Positions 1 to 7,986 of a stretch of 64,000 nucleotides of DNA are shown here, one piece after another. Below the pieces are notes generated by a model. It saw only the letters and a program-made list of their open reading frames with translations. It had not been told where the DNA came from and did not search any database. The stretch comes from an uncultured bacterium. GTDB taxonomy: Bacteria; Verrucomicrobiota; Kiritimatiellia; CAIKKV01; CAITUY01. Both the position numbers and the translations under genes were made by a program. The stretch spans positions 62,001 through 126,000 of the forward strand of contig CAIVSY010000016.1 in assembly GCA_903908715.1 (NCBI GenBank). The letters run 5' to 3'. Position 1 is the stretch's first letter, and the number at the start of each line of letters is the position of its first letter.

Positions 1-376
1 CCTGCGAAACCATGGGCCCCAACCCGCCGCCAGCCCGGAACGGCGCATCAATATAGGACCATAAAAGGGTCTCTCCCATATCCATACTGTACTTCAGCTT
101 CTTCCCAATGATCTGATCCACGTCATCGGGTAAAACTGTATTCTTTCCGGCATCCCTGGCCAGTGTCGGCTTCATTTTGAGGTCCTTCTTCTGGAGGACT
201 GTTCCGGCGGGAAGTTCCCGCCCGGCGGCAATGACCTCAACGCGTCGCTCTGCAGATTGCAACGCGGCCCTTTCCTTCTCGTACTCGCGAGAGCGGGCTT
301 GGAAATACTCCCGTGTCAGCCAGAAGGCGATCAAGCCTACCACAACAGAAAGAACCAGAACCATTCGTTGCTTCAT
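1..376 (-). CDS. cpaB: Flp pilus assembly protein CpaB/RcpC, partial (3' end missing)
   Basis: The N-terminal 125 residues are present and the gene runs off the left edge of the window. An uncleaved N-terminal membrane helix (VLVLSVVVGLIAFWL) is followed by a SAF-like domain whose start reads VEVIAAGRELPAGTVLQKKD, the signature of CpaB/RcpC proteins. These act in the periplasm of Gram-negative bacteria, beside the outer-membrane secretin of the Tad (tight adherence) pilus. The ATG lies one base after the stop of the upstream gene, so it is the most distal visible gene of the pilus operon starting near 4038. Family assignment follows from the membrane anchor plus SAF motif and from the TadE/TadG/Flp neighbours. 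The secretin and ATPase genes would be expected further left, outside the window. Confidence 0.85.
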   Translation of the reverse strand, partial: MKQRMVLVLSVVVGLIAFWLTREYFQARSREYEKERAALQSAERRVEVIAAGRELPAGTVLQKKDLKMKPTLARDAGKNTVLPDDVDQIIGKKLKYSMDMGETLLWSYIDAPFRAGGGLGPMVSQ

Positions 377-377
377 G

Positions 378-1109
378 TTATCTGTCTCCCATGCCCGTCA
401 TCCCGTCTGCCTGTTTATGTATCAAGGTTATTCGCGTAATGCCATCGGATTCCATACGCCTGGACGCAACGAGGAAAAGGTCTCGTTCCTTTGTAAAGCC
501 ACGCAGACCACCCGATCCACTTGCAGAGGGTGCTTTGAACAGAGGCATCCATCCATCGCCATTCAGCAATTGTTCATAATAGACCAACACTTGCCCGGGC
601 GTGTCCAGGGTGTCTGCCACGCACGACAGCAAACGGGAATCCAGATTCCTGAAAACCCCGCGAATCGAGGCCTTGCTGTATTGTGCCGACAAGCCTCTGA
701 CCACAGGCCACGCTGTGTCGTCAATTGGATGGTGATTCCTCTCAACAGCGATAAGGGTTGTCCACCCAGCCTCGACTCCAGGCCATGCAAGAACCCGGAC
801 GCGCTGGCTGCCAAAAGTGCGTTCGCCGGCGCGTATGAGGTGATGATTGGTGGAAGCCCTGTCGCCGAGAATATCCGCGCAGGCCAGGAGCGCAGGGTCA
901 TCGGGCCTCGCCCGGATAACCGTCACGCTTGCCTCAGCTCCGTTAATGCTGAATGGCGCCGTATAGAGAACGGAACCCAGCCTTGTGGTGATGTGATCGA
1001 AAAGGGTTAAACCATGATGCCCCCGCACAACCCGCCCGTTCAAGGTGACTGCAATCAAGCTGGCTGACAGAATGAAACAGACAAATATCGCCCTTTGATT
1101 CGAGTGCAT
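378..1109 (-). CDS. Exported protein of unknown function in the Tad pilus operon
   Basis: A 243-residue protein with an N-terminal hydrophobic segment (about residues 7-24) that looks like a signal peptide or anchor; the remainder is soluble. I do not recognise the family. It sits between a TadE-like gene and cpaB with one-base gaps on both sides, so it is almost certainly co-transcribed with them. Residues about 75-200 contain several Cys and paired strand-like segments, for example LLACADILGD and LLSCVADTLD. A role in pilus assembly or in the periplasmic complex is inference from position only. Confidence 0.7.
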   Translation of the reverse strand: MHSNQRAIFVCFILSASLIAVTLNGRVVRGHHGLTLFDHITTRLGSVLYTAPFSINGAEASVTVIRARPDDPALLACADILGDRASTNHHLIRAGERTFGSQRVRVLAWPGVEAGWTTLIAVERNHHPIDDTAWPVVRGLSAQYSKASIRGVFRNLDSRLLSCVADTLDTPGQVLVYYEQLLNGDGWMPLFKAPSASGSGGLRGFTKERDLFLVASRRMESDGITRITLIHKQADGMTGMGDR

Positions 1110-1110
1110 C

Positions 1111-1635
1111 CTAATAGACCCCTTCCGCCCAAGTCAGCCAGGCGTCCCCGCGAACATTGACGGAATCTGCATTGTAGATCAGTTGGCGAACGATAGGCCA
1201 CATGGGAACATCCTGCTCGTCGGATCCATCCACCAGGCCAAGAAAAAGATAAGGGAACGGCGATTCGGAAAAGTCACTGAAAACATTACCCGGTATATAG
1301 CGGGAAAGTGTATCCGGTTCTGCATAGCTGGGGATCCCAGTTTGAAGCCGGTTCACATCGCCCGCGATAGTCTCGTCATCACGGGAGTATTGGGTTTCGT
1401 CGGCACCTGCTGCACGGGTTGAGATGAAATGTGGGCTGGCGAATGGGGAGGCGCTGCCCATCGCTCGTACAGCAGCCTTTCGCCGGGCTTCGGCTATGGC
1501 ATCGGAATGTCGTAAGCACAAAGAGCCCAATTGCAGGATCCCGGCACAAAGCACAAGCAGGACAACCAGGGCGACAACAAGTTCAGCCATGGCCTGTCCA
1601 TCCTTGCCTTGGAATATCGAAGTCCTCCTGCTCAT
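1111..1635 (-). CDS. TadE/TadG-like pseudopilin
   Basis: A 174-residue protein with the type IVb prepilin-like start GQAMAELVVALVVLLVLCAG after about 12 basic and polar residues, the pattern of TadE-family minor pseudopilins (a membrane helix with Glu near its start and a periplasmic C-terminal domain). The ATG overlaps the stop of the upstream TadG-like gene by one base (TAATG), indicating translational coupling. The C-terminal domain is rich in Asp, Ser and Pro and was not recognised. TadE-like proteins are thought to help initiate or anchor the Flp pilus; that role is family knowledge, not shown here. Confidence 0.75.
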   Translation of the reverse strand: MSRRTSIFQGKDGQAMAELVVALVVLLVLCAGILQLGSLCLRHSDAIAEARRKAAVRAMGSASPFASPHFISTRAAGADETQYSRDDETIAGDVNRLQTGIPSYAEPDTLSRYIPGNVFSDFSESPFPYLFLGLVDGSDEQDVPMWPIVRQLIYNADSVNVRGDAWLTWAEGVY

Positions 1636-3053
1636 TAATGCCCCCTGCGCGTGCCTCCTGCCCCACCGCCTGGACCGCCCTCAACCTGGCATGTATCCGA
1701 ATATTCCCGTAACCAGCTGATGCCCCGCTGCCGGAAAAGGGCGTTCTCCCATGTAACTAACTGTGCGCAATACCCGCACTGATCCGATGGTATTGCAGAG
1801 GGCCCCTGCTTCATGTAGACGGGCAGGTGTGCTTCTATATGGTCACGCCAGTAAAGGTTGAAGGCGCCGGCACCAGGCGCACTGGAAGCATCGATGGGTA
1901 TTAATCGAACACTGCGGAAAGCAGGCAGCACGAGTCCGGCTGACATAGGGGCCTGGTCTTCGCCCAGAAATCCAAACGGCTTTGCCGCTGCCGACCAGAC
2001 AATGTGACTCGCGCCAGATCTCGGAGTCAGCCTAGAGGCAGTTGCTTCAACGCGAACAGCTGCATCTGCCCCCATGTAATCGTACTGGGATTTTACAGTG
2101 CCTGTTGCAGGGAATGGCCACTCTCCAGCCGGGGAAATCGCACTCCAGGGGCCCCAAAGATCGGGATCGTATGAATACCAAGACGATGTCACTGAAAGGG
2201 ATGCCTTCTCGATCGGCACAGGGCGCAAATTGCGTTCCATCCCAATCTCGTTCATCCATTTCACCACTGTGGCATCACCTGACCATTCAGTCTTGCGCAA
2301 TCCCAATCCGAAATACTCGCAGTTTACAGGTCGAGTGGCCGATAAGCGATCCGGCAATTGAGGCCACCAGAAATAGTTGTCATAGTTCAGAAGAAGCTCA
2401 TAAGCGTGATGAAGAAACCAGCACCAGTTCTCCCCTGCAACGGCATCATAGAAACCCGGATCGAGCAAGAGATGGGAGCCGGAGTAGTCGGTGTAAAAGC
2501 GCGCATTATCGGGTCCGGCAGCAATCCCGTTATCGGCTACGGTTTCAATCATGTCAGCGTATTCCTGCCAACATCCCGCATAAGGCTCTTCAAAGAGCAT
2601 CTGGCCATCACCGCCAAGGGATGTGTAAGAATTTCGCACATTCTGGGCATGAGATCGGACTCTGGCGGTATACTTATCGTTGGCGAAAAGGCCATTATTC
2701 TTTGCCGCCTGCTGGGCGGCTAGAAATCCGATCATAGGCCCCACATAGCACAATCTGGCCTGAATCTCGGCGATTTCCTGCGCACTGGCCTGATCGCCTT
2801 CCGTCCATGCTACCGCTTGCACGATATTAAGATCCCCAATCAGGTTCAGAGTCTGGGCCTGCCAGCGGGCGGCTGCCAATGCGGCAGCGTCGCCCCCATT
2901 CTGGGCAATCGATTTTACAAAGACGGTTTTATGCAGATCAAAGTTCCATAGGGCAACAAATGCAAGGATTACGACAGACATCACCAGAAATATGAGAGTT
3001 TGGCCTGAACGGCTGCCAAACGGCATGTCGGTGCCATGTTGGGGAGGATGCAT
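1635..3053 (-). CDS. TadG-like Flp pilus assembly protein
   Basis: A protein of about 472 residues. A basic N-terminus is followed by SGQTLIFLVMSVVILAFVAL, the GQ-plus-helix start of TadG-like pilus proteins, and then a long periplasmic region rich in Trp and Tyr (about residues 60-470) that usually varies between species. The ATG at 3053 is preceded by a G-rich ribosome site (GGGGGTGG); two GTG codons at 3062 and 3059 are alternatives. The start overlaps the end of the TadE-like gene upstream. The C-terminus ends in a Gly/Arg-rich tail. No von Willebrand domain was recognised, so the assignment rests on the N-terminus and the context. Confidence 0.7.
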   Translation of the reverse strand: MHPPQHGTDMPFGSRSGQTLIFLVMSVVILAFVALWNFDLHKTVFVKSIAQNGGDAAALAAARWQAQTLNLIGDLNIVQAVAWTEGDQASAQEIAEIQARLCYVGPMIGFLAAQQAAKNNGLFANDKYTARVRSHAQNVRNSYTSLGGDGQMLFEEPYAGCWQEYADMIETVADNGIAAGPDNARFYTDYSGSHLLLDPGFYDAVAGENWCWFLHHAYELLLNYDNYFWWPQLPDRLSATRPVNCEYFGLGLRKTEWSGDATVVKWMNEIGMERNLRPVPIEKASLSVTSSWYSYDPDLWGPWSAISPAGEWPFPATGTVKSQYDYMGADAAVRVEATASRLTPRSGASHIVWSAAAKPFGFLGEDQAPMSAGLVLPAFRSVRLIPIDASSAPGAGAFNLYWRDHIEAHLPVYMKQGPSAIPSDQCGYCAQLVTWENALFRQRGISWLREYSDTCQVEGGPGGGAGGTRRGH

Positions 3054-3055
3054 GA

Positions 3056-3634
3056 TCACCACCCCCAGTCATCGAGGTATAGAGGGTAATGCTCATCAAG
3101 AGAAAGGTCGGCCTCCAGTGGTACGCGATCCGCTGCATAAAAAAGACGGTAAAAGGGGAACCGCATGGGGTAATCCTGACTTAGCTGGACACGCAATGTT
3201 CCGTTACCCATACTGGTAATCCTCGGGTTGCCAATGGAATCCCAGTCGGCGTATTCGAGAATCGCGCGCAGCCTGCCGGCGTTTTCAGCCGCCAGGTAGA
3301 GCGGAATCCGCGCCGATTCCATAGCATGCTTTAGAGCTGGTCCGCCTCCTGGATCAGGATTCGTCATTCTGCCAGCGTTGGGAATTGTGCCGACCTTGAC
3401 CGTTTTCTCAACCATGAAACGGTTGAACCCTACTGTCTTGGCCCGCGCTGCCTTTCCCGCTGAATACAGCAGAACCTCCTTTGCTGCCAGCAATTGCGAT
3501 ATCTGGAAAAGACCAAACAATACGAGACATACCACAGCCAATACCAAGCAGGACTCGATGAGTGACTGACCAGCACGTGGGTCAATATTCTTTAAAGGTC
3601 GCCGGCAGAGCGCTGAAGAGGACAATGCGGACAC
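3056..3634 (-). CDS. TadE-like pseudopilin
   Basis: A 192-residue protein. After a short basic leader it has AGQSLIESCLVLAVVCLVLF, the prepilin-like motif of TadE proteins with a Glu at about position 5 of the mature helix. The start is GTG at 3634, with GGGAG eight bases upstream. It lies 23 bases downstream of the Flp pilin gene and overlaps the TadG-like gene by a few bases. It is probably a minor component of the Tad machine inserted in the inner membrane. It differs in sequence from the second TadE-like protein at 1111-1635, so the locus has at least two such pseudopilins besides the TadG-like one. Confidence 0.75.
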   Translation of the reverse strand: MSALSSSALCRRPLKNIDPRAGQSLIESCLVLAVVCLVLFGLFQISQLLAAKEVLLYSAGKAARAKTVGFNRFMVEKTVKVGTIPNAGRMTNPDPGGGPALKHAMESARIPLYLAAENAGRLRAILEYADWDSIGNPRITSMGNGTLRVQLSQDYPMRFPFYRLFYAADRVPLEADLSLDEHYPLYLDDWGW

Positions 3635-3657
3635 GTTGGACTCCCGTCCACATGATT

Positions 3658-3861
3658 CTACTTTAGATCCTTAAGGTATTGTTGGGACGTTTTATCAAGG
3701 GCATCGCCTTTATCCCCCCCTAACTCTGTAACCGCCCCGCCAAGCTTCTCTCGTATCGTATCGCCAAAGACGCCAAAAATGGCGATCGCCGCCAAAGCAA
3801 TTATGGCAACGATGATGATGTATTCAACCATGCCCTGCCCGCTCTTCTTCTGCTTGCTCAT
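3658..3861 (-). CDS. flp: Flp/Fap-type major pilin
   Basis: A 67-residue prepilin: a 7-residue basic leader (MSKQKKS), then GQGMVEYIIIVAIIALAAIA, which matches the Flp pilin pattern of G, a conserved EY pair and a hydrophobic helix. The short polar tail (GDTIREKLGGAVTELGG onward) is typical. Cleavage would be by a TadV-type prepilin peptidase not present in this window. A good ribosome site (AGGAGAAG) precedes the ATG. It is the likely structural subunit of the adhesive pilus built by the neighbouring genes. Confidence 0.9.
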   Translation of the reverse strand: MSKQKKSGQGMVEYIIIVAIIALAAIAIFGVFGDTIREKLGGAVTELGGDKGDALDKTSQQYLKDLK

Positions 3862-3873
3862 GTGCTTCTCCTC

Positions 3874-4038
3874 TCAAGGGTATTCGGATCCAACGAGATC
3901 TAGAATTCTGGAACCATATTCCTGGAACGTTCCCCAGAAGACTGTTAGAATCATCGTCACTGCGAGCAACATGCCCGCCACAACAACAAACTCAACAGCC
4001 GCTTGGCCAGATCGTCCTGCGTGATGATCGCGTTCCAT
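3874..4038 (-). CDS. Second Flp-like pilin or pseudopilin
   Basis: A short protein of about 54 residues. The leader ends in SGQAAVEFVVVAGMLLAVTM, a prepilin-like motif with Glu in the conserved place, and a short polar tail follows (YGSRILDLVGSEYP). The start is uncertain: ATG at 4038 gives a normal leader, while TTG at 4089 or ATG at 4050 would give a leader too long for this family; no start has a strong ribosome site. It lies 12 bases upstream of the main pilin gene and 82 bases downstream of uvrC. It could be a minor pilin or a TadE-type initiator that has lost its C-terminal domain. Confidence 0.65.
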   Translation of the reverse strand: MERDHHAGRSGQAAVEFVVVAGMLLAVTMILTVFWGTFQEYGSRILDLVGSEYP

Positions 4039-4120
4039 GGGGCGCAACATCCAATGAGGCCATAATATCGAATTCACAATATAGAGCAATTCTCATTTCG
4101 GACAGATTGGGAGAGATGAA

Positions 4121-5629
4121 TCAGTTTGATTTCTCAGGCGACGCAGACCCTGGATGCAGTGAATTGTATAAGGATAACGCTGTCATCCATCCGATCCCAG
4201 GCACTTCAGCAATTTGTTGGGGCGTTGCACGCCTTAGGCGATGAACCGAACCAAACCTTCTTAACAGTTCCGCTTTCCGGATTTCACCAATGCCAGGGAC
4301 TTCATCGACAATCGACTCTCTGATGCGTCGGGCGCGGAGCCGCCGGTGATGATCGAGTGCAAAGCGGTGGGCTTCATCCCGGGCACTCTGGAGCACACGC
4401 AAGGCTTTTGAACTATTGGGAAGGCGAATCGGGACCGTATTCTGCTCAAGGAAAATCTCCTCATTCCTTTTTGCCAAAGCAATAACCCGAGGCGGCTTGC
4501 CCATCGCAAGCCTGGCGAGGGCGTTCACGGCGGCTCGTAATTGTGTGATTCCCCCATCCACAATCACCAGATCGGGCAGTTTCCTGGACTCTGTCTGCAG
4601 TCTTAAGAACCTGCGATGAATGACCTCCGCCATCATTGCGGGATCGTCTGAATGTGCAACGGTTCGAATGTTGAAATGCCGGTATCGGGATGGCGCGGGG
4701 CGGCCAGCTACCAGGCATACCATGCTGGCCACGGCGAGAGTGCCTGAAATGTTGGAAACGTCATAGCATTCTATGAGAACGGGAATCGCTGGCAATTGCA
4801 GCACCGATTGAAGTTCGTGCAACCCCTCCCGGGCGTCGCCTGCGCGAGAAGTGACAGGCAGGCGCGCGCGCGCGCGCTGGTGGAGAAGTTTCTTCAACAT
4901 GAACCATGTATCCCGTAGGCTTGCGGCATCTTCATAGCGGCCTGCAGCAGAGCATTCCTTCATGGCAACACGCAATGAATCAAGCAAGCCGGGGCGTTCA
5001 CCCCTTAGGAACGCACAAGCTTCACTCACACGCGCAAGGTAATCGGCGCGATCGATTCGGCCGACACAGGGTGCACTGCAGAAACGGACGATATCATTGA
5101 TGCAGTGCTTATGATCTAAAGGGCCAGGCACACGTGGGGCGCACTTGCGGAGACCAAATCTTCTTTCCACAAAGTCCATCGCCGCTCGTGTCGCCGCTGA
5201 TGAAATATATGGACCGAGGTAGATAGCCCCATCATCACGCCGAATACGGACAGCCTTAAACATCGGCCATGGATCATCAAGGTGCACTCGAATCATCAGG
5301 AAACGCTTGTCATCCCGGAAGTCCACATTATATCTCGGCTTATACTCCTTGATGAGCTGGCTTTCTGTAAGTAAGGCTTCTGCTTCCGTGCGTAGCACAA
5401 CGATGTCGAGATCCTCAACACTGTGTAACAGCCCCTTCAATTTCAGATCAGCACGTCTCCAAGTGCTTTCCCGGAAGTAGGATTGGACCCTCTTGCGAAG
5501 GGAGGCAGCTTTGCCGATATAGATGATCTTGCCGCGCCGATCCCGCATAAGATAGCAGCCCGGCTTGTCCGGAAGAACGGCCAAACTTGCTTGCAGTCGT
5601 TCAGACAATCTAGGCAGGCTTTCCGGCAT
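4121..5629 (-). CDS. uvrC: UvrABC excinuclease subunit C, shortened form
   Basis: Makes the two incisions around a bulky DNA lesion in nucleotide excision repair, after delivery to UvrB. Visible parts are the GIY-YIG endonuclease (about residues 16-95, with GCYLMRDRRGKIIYIGKA), a Cys-containing segment (about 150-185), a UVR motif that binds UvrB (about 210-230, SAAGRYEDAASLRDTW), the RNase H-like nuclease (from IECYDVSN and VIVDGG, with DEAHRFAL), and C-terminal helix-hairpin-helices. At 502 residues it is about 100 shorter than usual; only some 40-50 residues separate the UVR motif from IECYDVSN, so the usual linking segment is missing. The start at 5629 was chosen because GGAG lies eight bases before this ATG and the product then begins normally. 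Confidence 0.92.
   Translation of the reverse strand: MPESLPRLSERLQASLAVLPDKPGCYLMRDRRGKIIYIGKAASLRKRVQSYFRESTWRRADLKLKGLLHSVEDLDIVVLRTEAEALLTESQLIKEYKPRYNVDFRDDKRFLMIRVHLDDPWPMFKAVRIRRDDGAIYLGPYISSAATRAAMDFVERRFGLRKCAPRVPGPLDHKHCINDIVRFCSAPCVGRIDRADYLARVSEACAFLRGERPGLLDSLRVAMKECSAAGRYEDAASLRDTWFMLKKLLHQRARARLPVTSRAGDAREGLHELQSVLQLPAIPVLIECYDVSNISGTLAVASMVCLVAGRPAPSRYRHFNIRTVAHSDDPAMMAEVIHRRFLRLQTESRKLPDLVIVDGGITQLRAAVNALARLAMGKPPRVIALAKRNEEIFLEQNTVPIRLPNSSKALRVLQSARDEAHRFALDHHRRLRARRIRESIVDEVPGIGEIRKAELLRRFGSVHRLRRATPQQIAEVPGIGWMTALSLYNSLHPGSASPEKSN
4861..4878. repeat. Alternating GC dinucleotide run inside uvrC
   Basis: A run of eight GC dinucleotides that encodes Arg-Ala repeats (RARARL) in UvrC. 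It falls between the UVR motif and the RNase H-like domain, where this UvrC is short. Such runs are slippage-prone and can adopt Z-DNA. Confidence 0.9.
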
Positions 5630-5631
5630 GG

Positions 5632-6071
5632 TTACTCCAAATTTAGCAGGGTGGTCCAAAGGATAGCATCGGCGGCAAGGTTTCGGTCTCTCCCGTAATT
5701 CTCGACAAGAACAGTGCAACTGACTGTGACCGGCATAGCCGAGATGATCACACGGACCATGAAGTCATCTGGCGCAAAGCCGTAGCCGGTTGTGTAACGA
5801 ATGATCATGAGCACGCCCGCGCCCCCGAACAGGCTTTCAGCAATCGGAAGCGGAAGGAATACCCAGTTTGGCATAGCAATGAGAACGTTGTCATTGAGCC
5901 TGGCGGGATATTCAGCAAGACGCGGAGCCCGTACCCGGCGCCACTTGCAAGAGCCAGCATGAGGTGGCGTGCCAAAGGAATATCCCATCGGCGTTGCGCG
6001 CTGATCCACCTTGCGAGAATTACCAGGGCAATCATCCCGGAGTGCTGCAACACGATATTGCATTCCTCCAT
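5632..6071 (-). pseudogene. Remnant of an AEC (auxin efflux carrier) family permease
   Basis: Two overlapping reading frames between dxs and uvrC each look membrane-like over only part of their length. Frame one (from ATG 6071) gives two hydrophobic segments such as MIALVILARWISAQRRWDIP; frame two, ending at the TAA at 5632, gives PNWVFLPLPIAESLFGG and AMPVTVSCTVLVENYGRD, both typical of AEC transporters. A frameshift near 5890 would join them. The total is about 146 codons against roughly 300 for the family, and the pieces match non-adjacent parts of the protein, so internal sequence is also lost. The last codon ends two bases before the uvrC start, so the remnant may still be transcribed with dxs and uvrC. 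Family identity is a memory-based match. Confidence 0.5.
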
Positions 6072-6075
6072 GCGA

Positions 6076-7947
6076 TCATCCAGCCAGGGATTTTAGGATG
6101 CGCCCTGCAAGTATTTCCGGAGTCATGCCAAATCGTTTCATGAGGGCATCGGCATTGCCGTGCGGCAAGAATTCTCGGGGCCATCCCCCCCGCACGATGC
6201 TGCCCTTATATCCGTTTGCCACGAGAAATTCCTCGACTGCGGAACCAAACCCTCCCGAAGCGACACCATTCTCGAGTGACAGAAAAGCAATTGCTCTTTT
6301 GGACTGGCTGGCGAGAAGTTCCTCGTCCAACGGGCAGACGAAGCGGGCATCCACAACCCCGGCTGACAGGCCTTTTTGCGACAGAGCATCCGCGACGCCA
6401 AAAGCGATAGGCATCGTGTCGCCTAATGCCCATATCTGAACCTCCCAGCCTTCCCGGGCAATCCTTGCTTTACCACACGGAATCTCGTCAAAAACTTCCG
6501 GCATTACAAATCCAGGTTCCCCCCCCCTGGGGTACCGAATTGCAACAGGCCTTTTCCATCGAATGGCTGAATGCAGCATGTTCACCAACTCCACGCCGCT
6601 GGACGGTTGCAATATCAGGAGATTGGGTATGCTGCGAAGCAGGGCAATATCAAAAACTCCATGATGGGTTGGGCCATCATCCCCGACAATTCCGGCACGA
6701 TCCAGACAGAAAACAACAGGCAACTGCTGCAGGCAAATATCGTGGATAATGCAGTCGACCGAACGCTGTGCAAATGTTGAATAGACGGCAAAAACAGGTA
6801 AAAGACCCTCTGCTGCCAGACCGGCAGCAAACACGGCAGCATGTTCCTCGCAAATCCCCACATCAAAGAAACGATCGGGATATCGATCCGCAAATGCACC
6901 CAAGCCGGTACCGCTCTTCATTGCCGCCGTAATTGCGACAATGCTGGGGTCCTTTGCAGCCAAAATCTCCAAGGCTGCACCCATGATTTGGGAATAAGAC
7001 TGGACCGCGGCCGCGGCAGATGGCTGCCCTGTGGCAATATCAAAAGCTCCAGTTCCATGCCATGCCTCGGGACACGCTTCTGCATACGGATAGCCTCTGC
7101 CTTTCTGGGTCGCGACATGAAGCAGAATTGGGCGATCATAGTCCCGCGCAATCTCCATGGCTGAAATGAGGCGTGGAAGATCATGCCCGTTTATCGGTCC
7201 GATATATCGAAGCCCGAACTCCTCAAACATGACACTGTGGAGGAAGATGCTCTTTATCGCCTCTTCTACTCTCCAGTATATGCGTCTCAGCAATTGGGAT
7301 CGTCCGGACATACGCGAAATAGTGCTTTCTATCCCGGCCTTCCAGCGGTTATATCGGGGGTTTGCCAGCAATTCACCAAGATAACGCGAGACAGCGCCCA
7401 CATTCGCCGAAATGGACATCTCATTATCATTAAGAATAACAACCATCCGCTGAGCCGTTGAGCTGATGTTGTTGAGCGCCTCAAGAGAAATGCCACACCC
7501 GAGCGCCCCATCGCCCAGTATGGCGACCACATGGTCCCTGCCCTGTCGCCGATCGCGCGCAACAGCCATGCCCAGAGCCGCTGACAGAGCGGTGCCGGAA
7601 TGACCAGCCCCAAAAGCGTCGTAGGGGCTCTCTTTCCGGCTGAGAAATCCGGACAAGCCGCCGTACTGCCGCAGTGTGTGGAAACTGTCGCGCCGCCCGG
7701 TGAGAATCTTGTAGGCATAGGACTGGTGGCTGACATCCCAAACAATCCTATCTTTTGGAGGATCAAAGACCTTCAACAAGGCCAGCGTCAACTCCACAGT
7801 TCCAAGATTGGGCGCAAGATGACCTCCATTTCGGCTGACGGTTTCAAGGATGAGAGAGCGAATGTCTGCCGCAATGGAGCGCAGTTCCCTGAGGCTGCAT
7901 TTCTTTAAATCATCAGGGCTTCTGATGCTCGCAAGCAGATCACTCAT
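6076..7947 (-). CDS. dxs: 1-deoxy-D-xylulose-5-phosphate synthase
   Basis: Condenses pyruvate and glyceraldehyde 3-phosphate with loss of CO2, the first step of the methylerythritol phosphate route to isoprenoids. The 623-residue length is normal. The thiamine-diphosphate domain comes first, with SHQSYAYKILTGRR near residue 73 and the GDGALGCGISLEALNN motif near 144. The pyrimidine-binding domain contains GICEEHAAVFAAGLA and DRAGIVGDDGPTHHG, and the transketolase C-terminal domain is complete. The ATG at 7947 has a GGAAGGG ribosome site. It precedes the broken permease and uvrC on the same strand. Confidence 0.96.
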   Translation of the reverse strand: MSDLLASIRSPDDLKKCSLRELRSIAADIRSLILETVSRNGGHLAPNLGTVELTLALLKVFDPPKDRIVWDVSHQSYAYKILTGRRDSFHTLRQYGGLSGFLSRKESPYDAFGAGHSGTALSAALGMAVARDRRQGRDHVVAILGDGALGCGISLEALNNISSTAQRMVVILNDNEMSISANVGAVSRYLGELLANPRYNRWKAGIESTISRMSGRSQLLRRIYWRVEEAIKSIFLHSVMFEEFGLRYIGPINGHDLPRLISAMEIARDYDRPILLHVATQKGRGYPYAEACPEAWHGTGAFDIATGQPSAAAAVQSYSQIMGAALEILAAKDPSIVAITAAMKSGTGLGAFADRYPDRFFDVGICEEHAAVFAAGLAAEGLLPVFAVYSTFAQRSVDCIIHDICLQQLPVVFCLDRAGIVGDDGPTHHGVFDIALLRSIPNLLILQPSSGVELVNMLHSAIRWKRPVAIRYPRGGEPGFVMPEVFDEIPCGKARIAREGWEVQIWALGDTMPIAFGVADALSQKGLSAGVVDARFVCPLDEELLASQSKRAIAFLSLENGVASGGFGSAVEEFLVANGYKGSIVRGGWPREFLPHGNADALMKRFGMTPEILAGRILKSLAG

Positions 7948-7986
7948 TCATCACCCTTCCCGCGCACGATCGGCGCACCCTCCAAC

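Noticed and set aside
177..1010. A 277-codon open frame on the plus strand
   Set aside because: It lies antisense to cpaB and the unknown Tad-locus gene, has no ribosome site and its product shows no recognisable pattern, while the minus-strand genes fit an operon.
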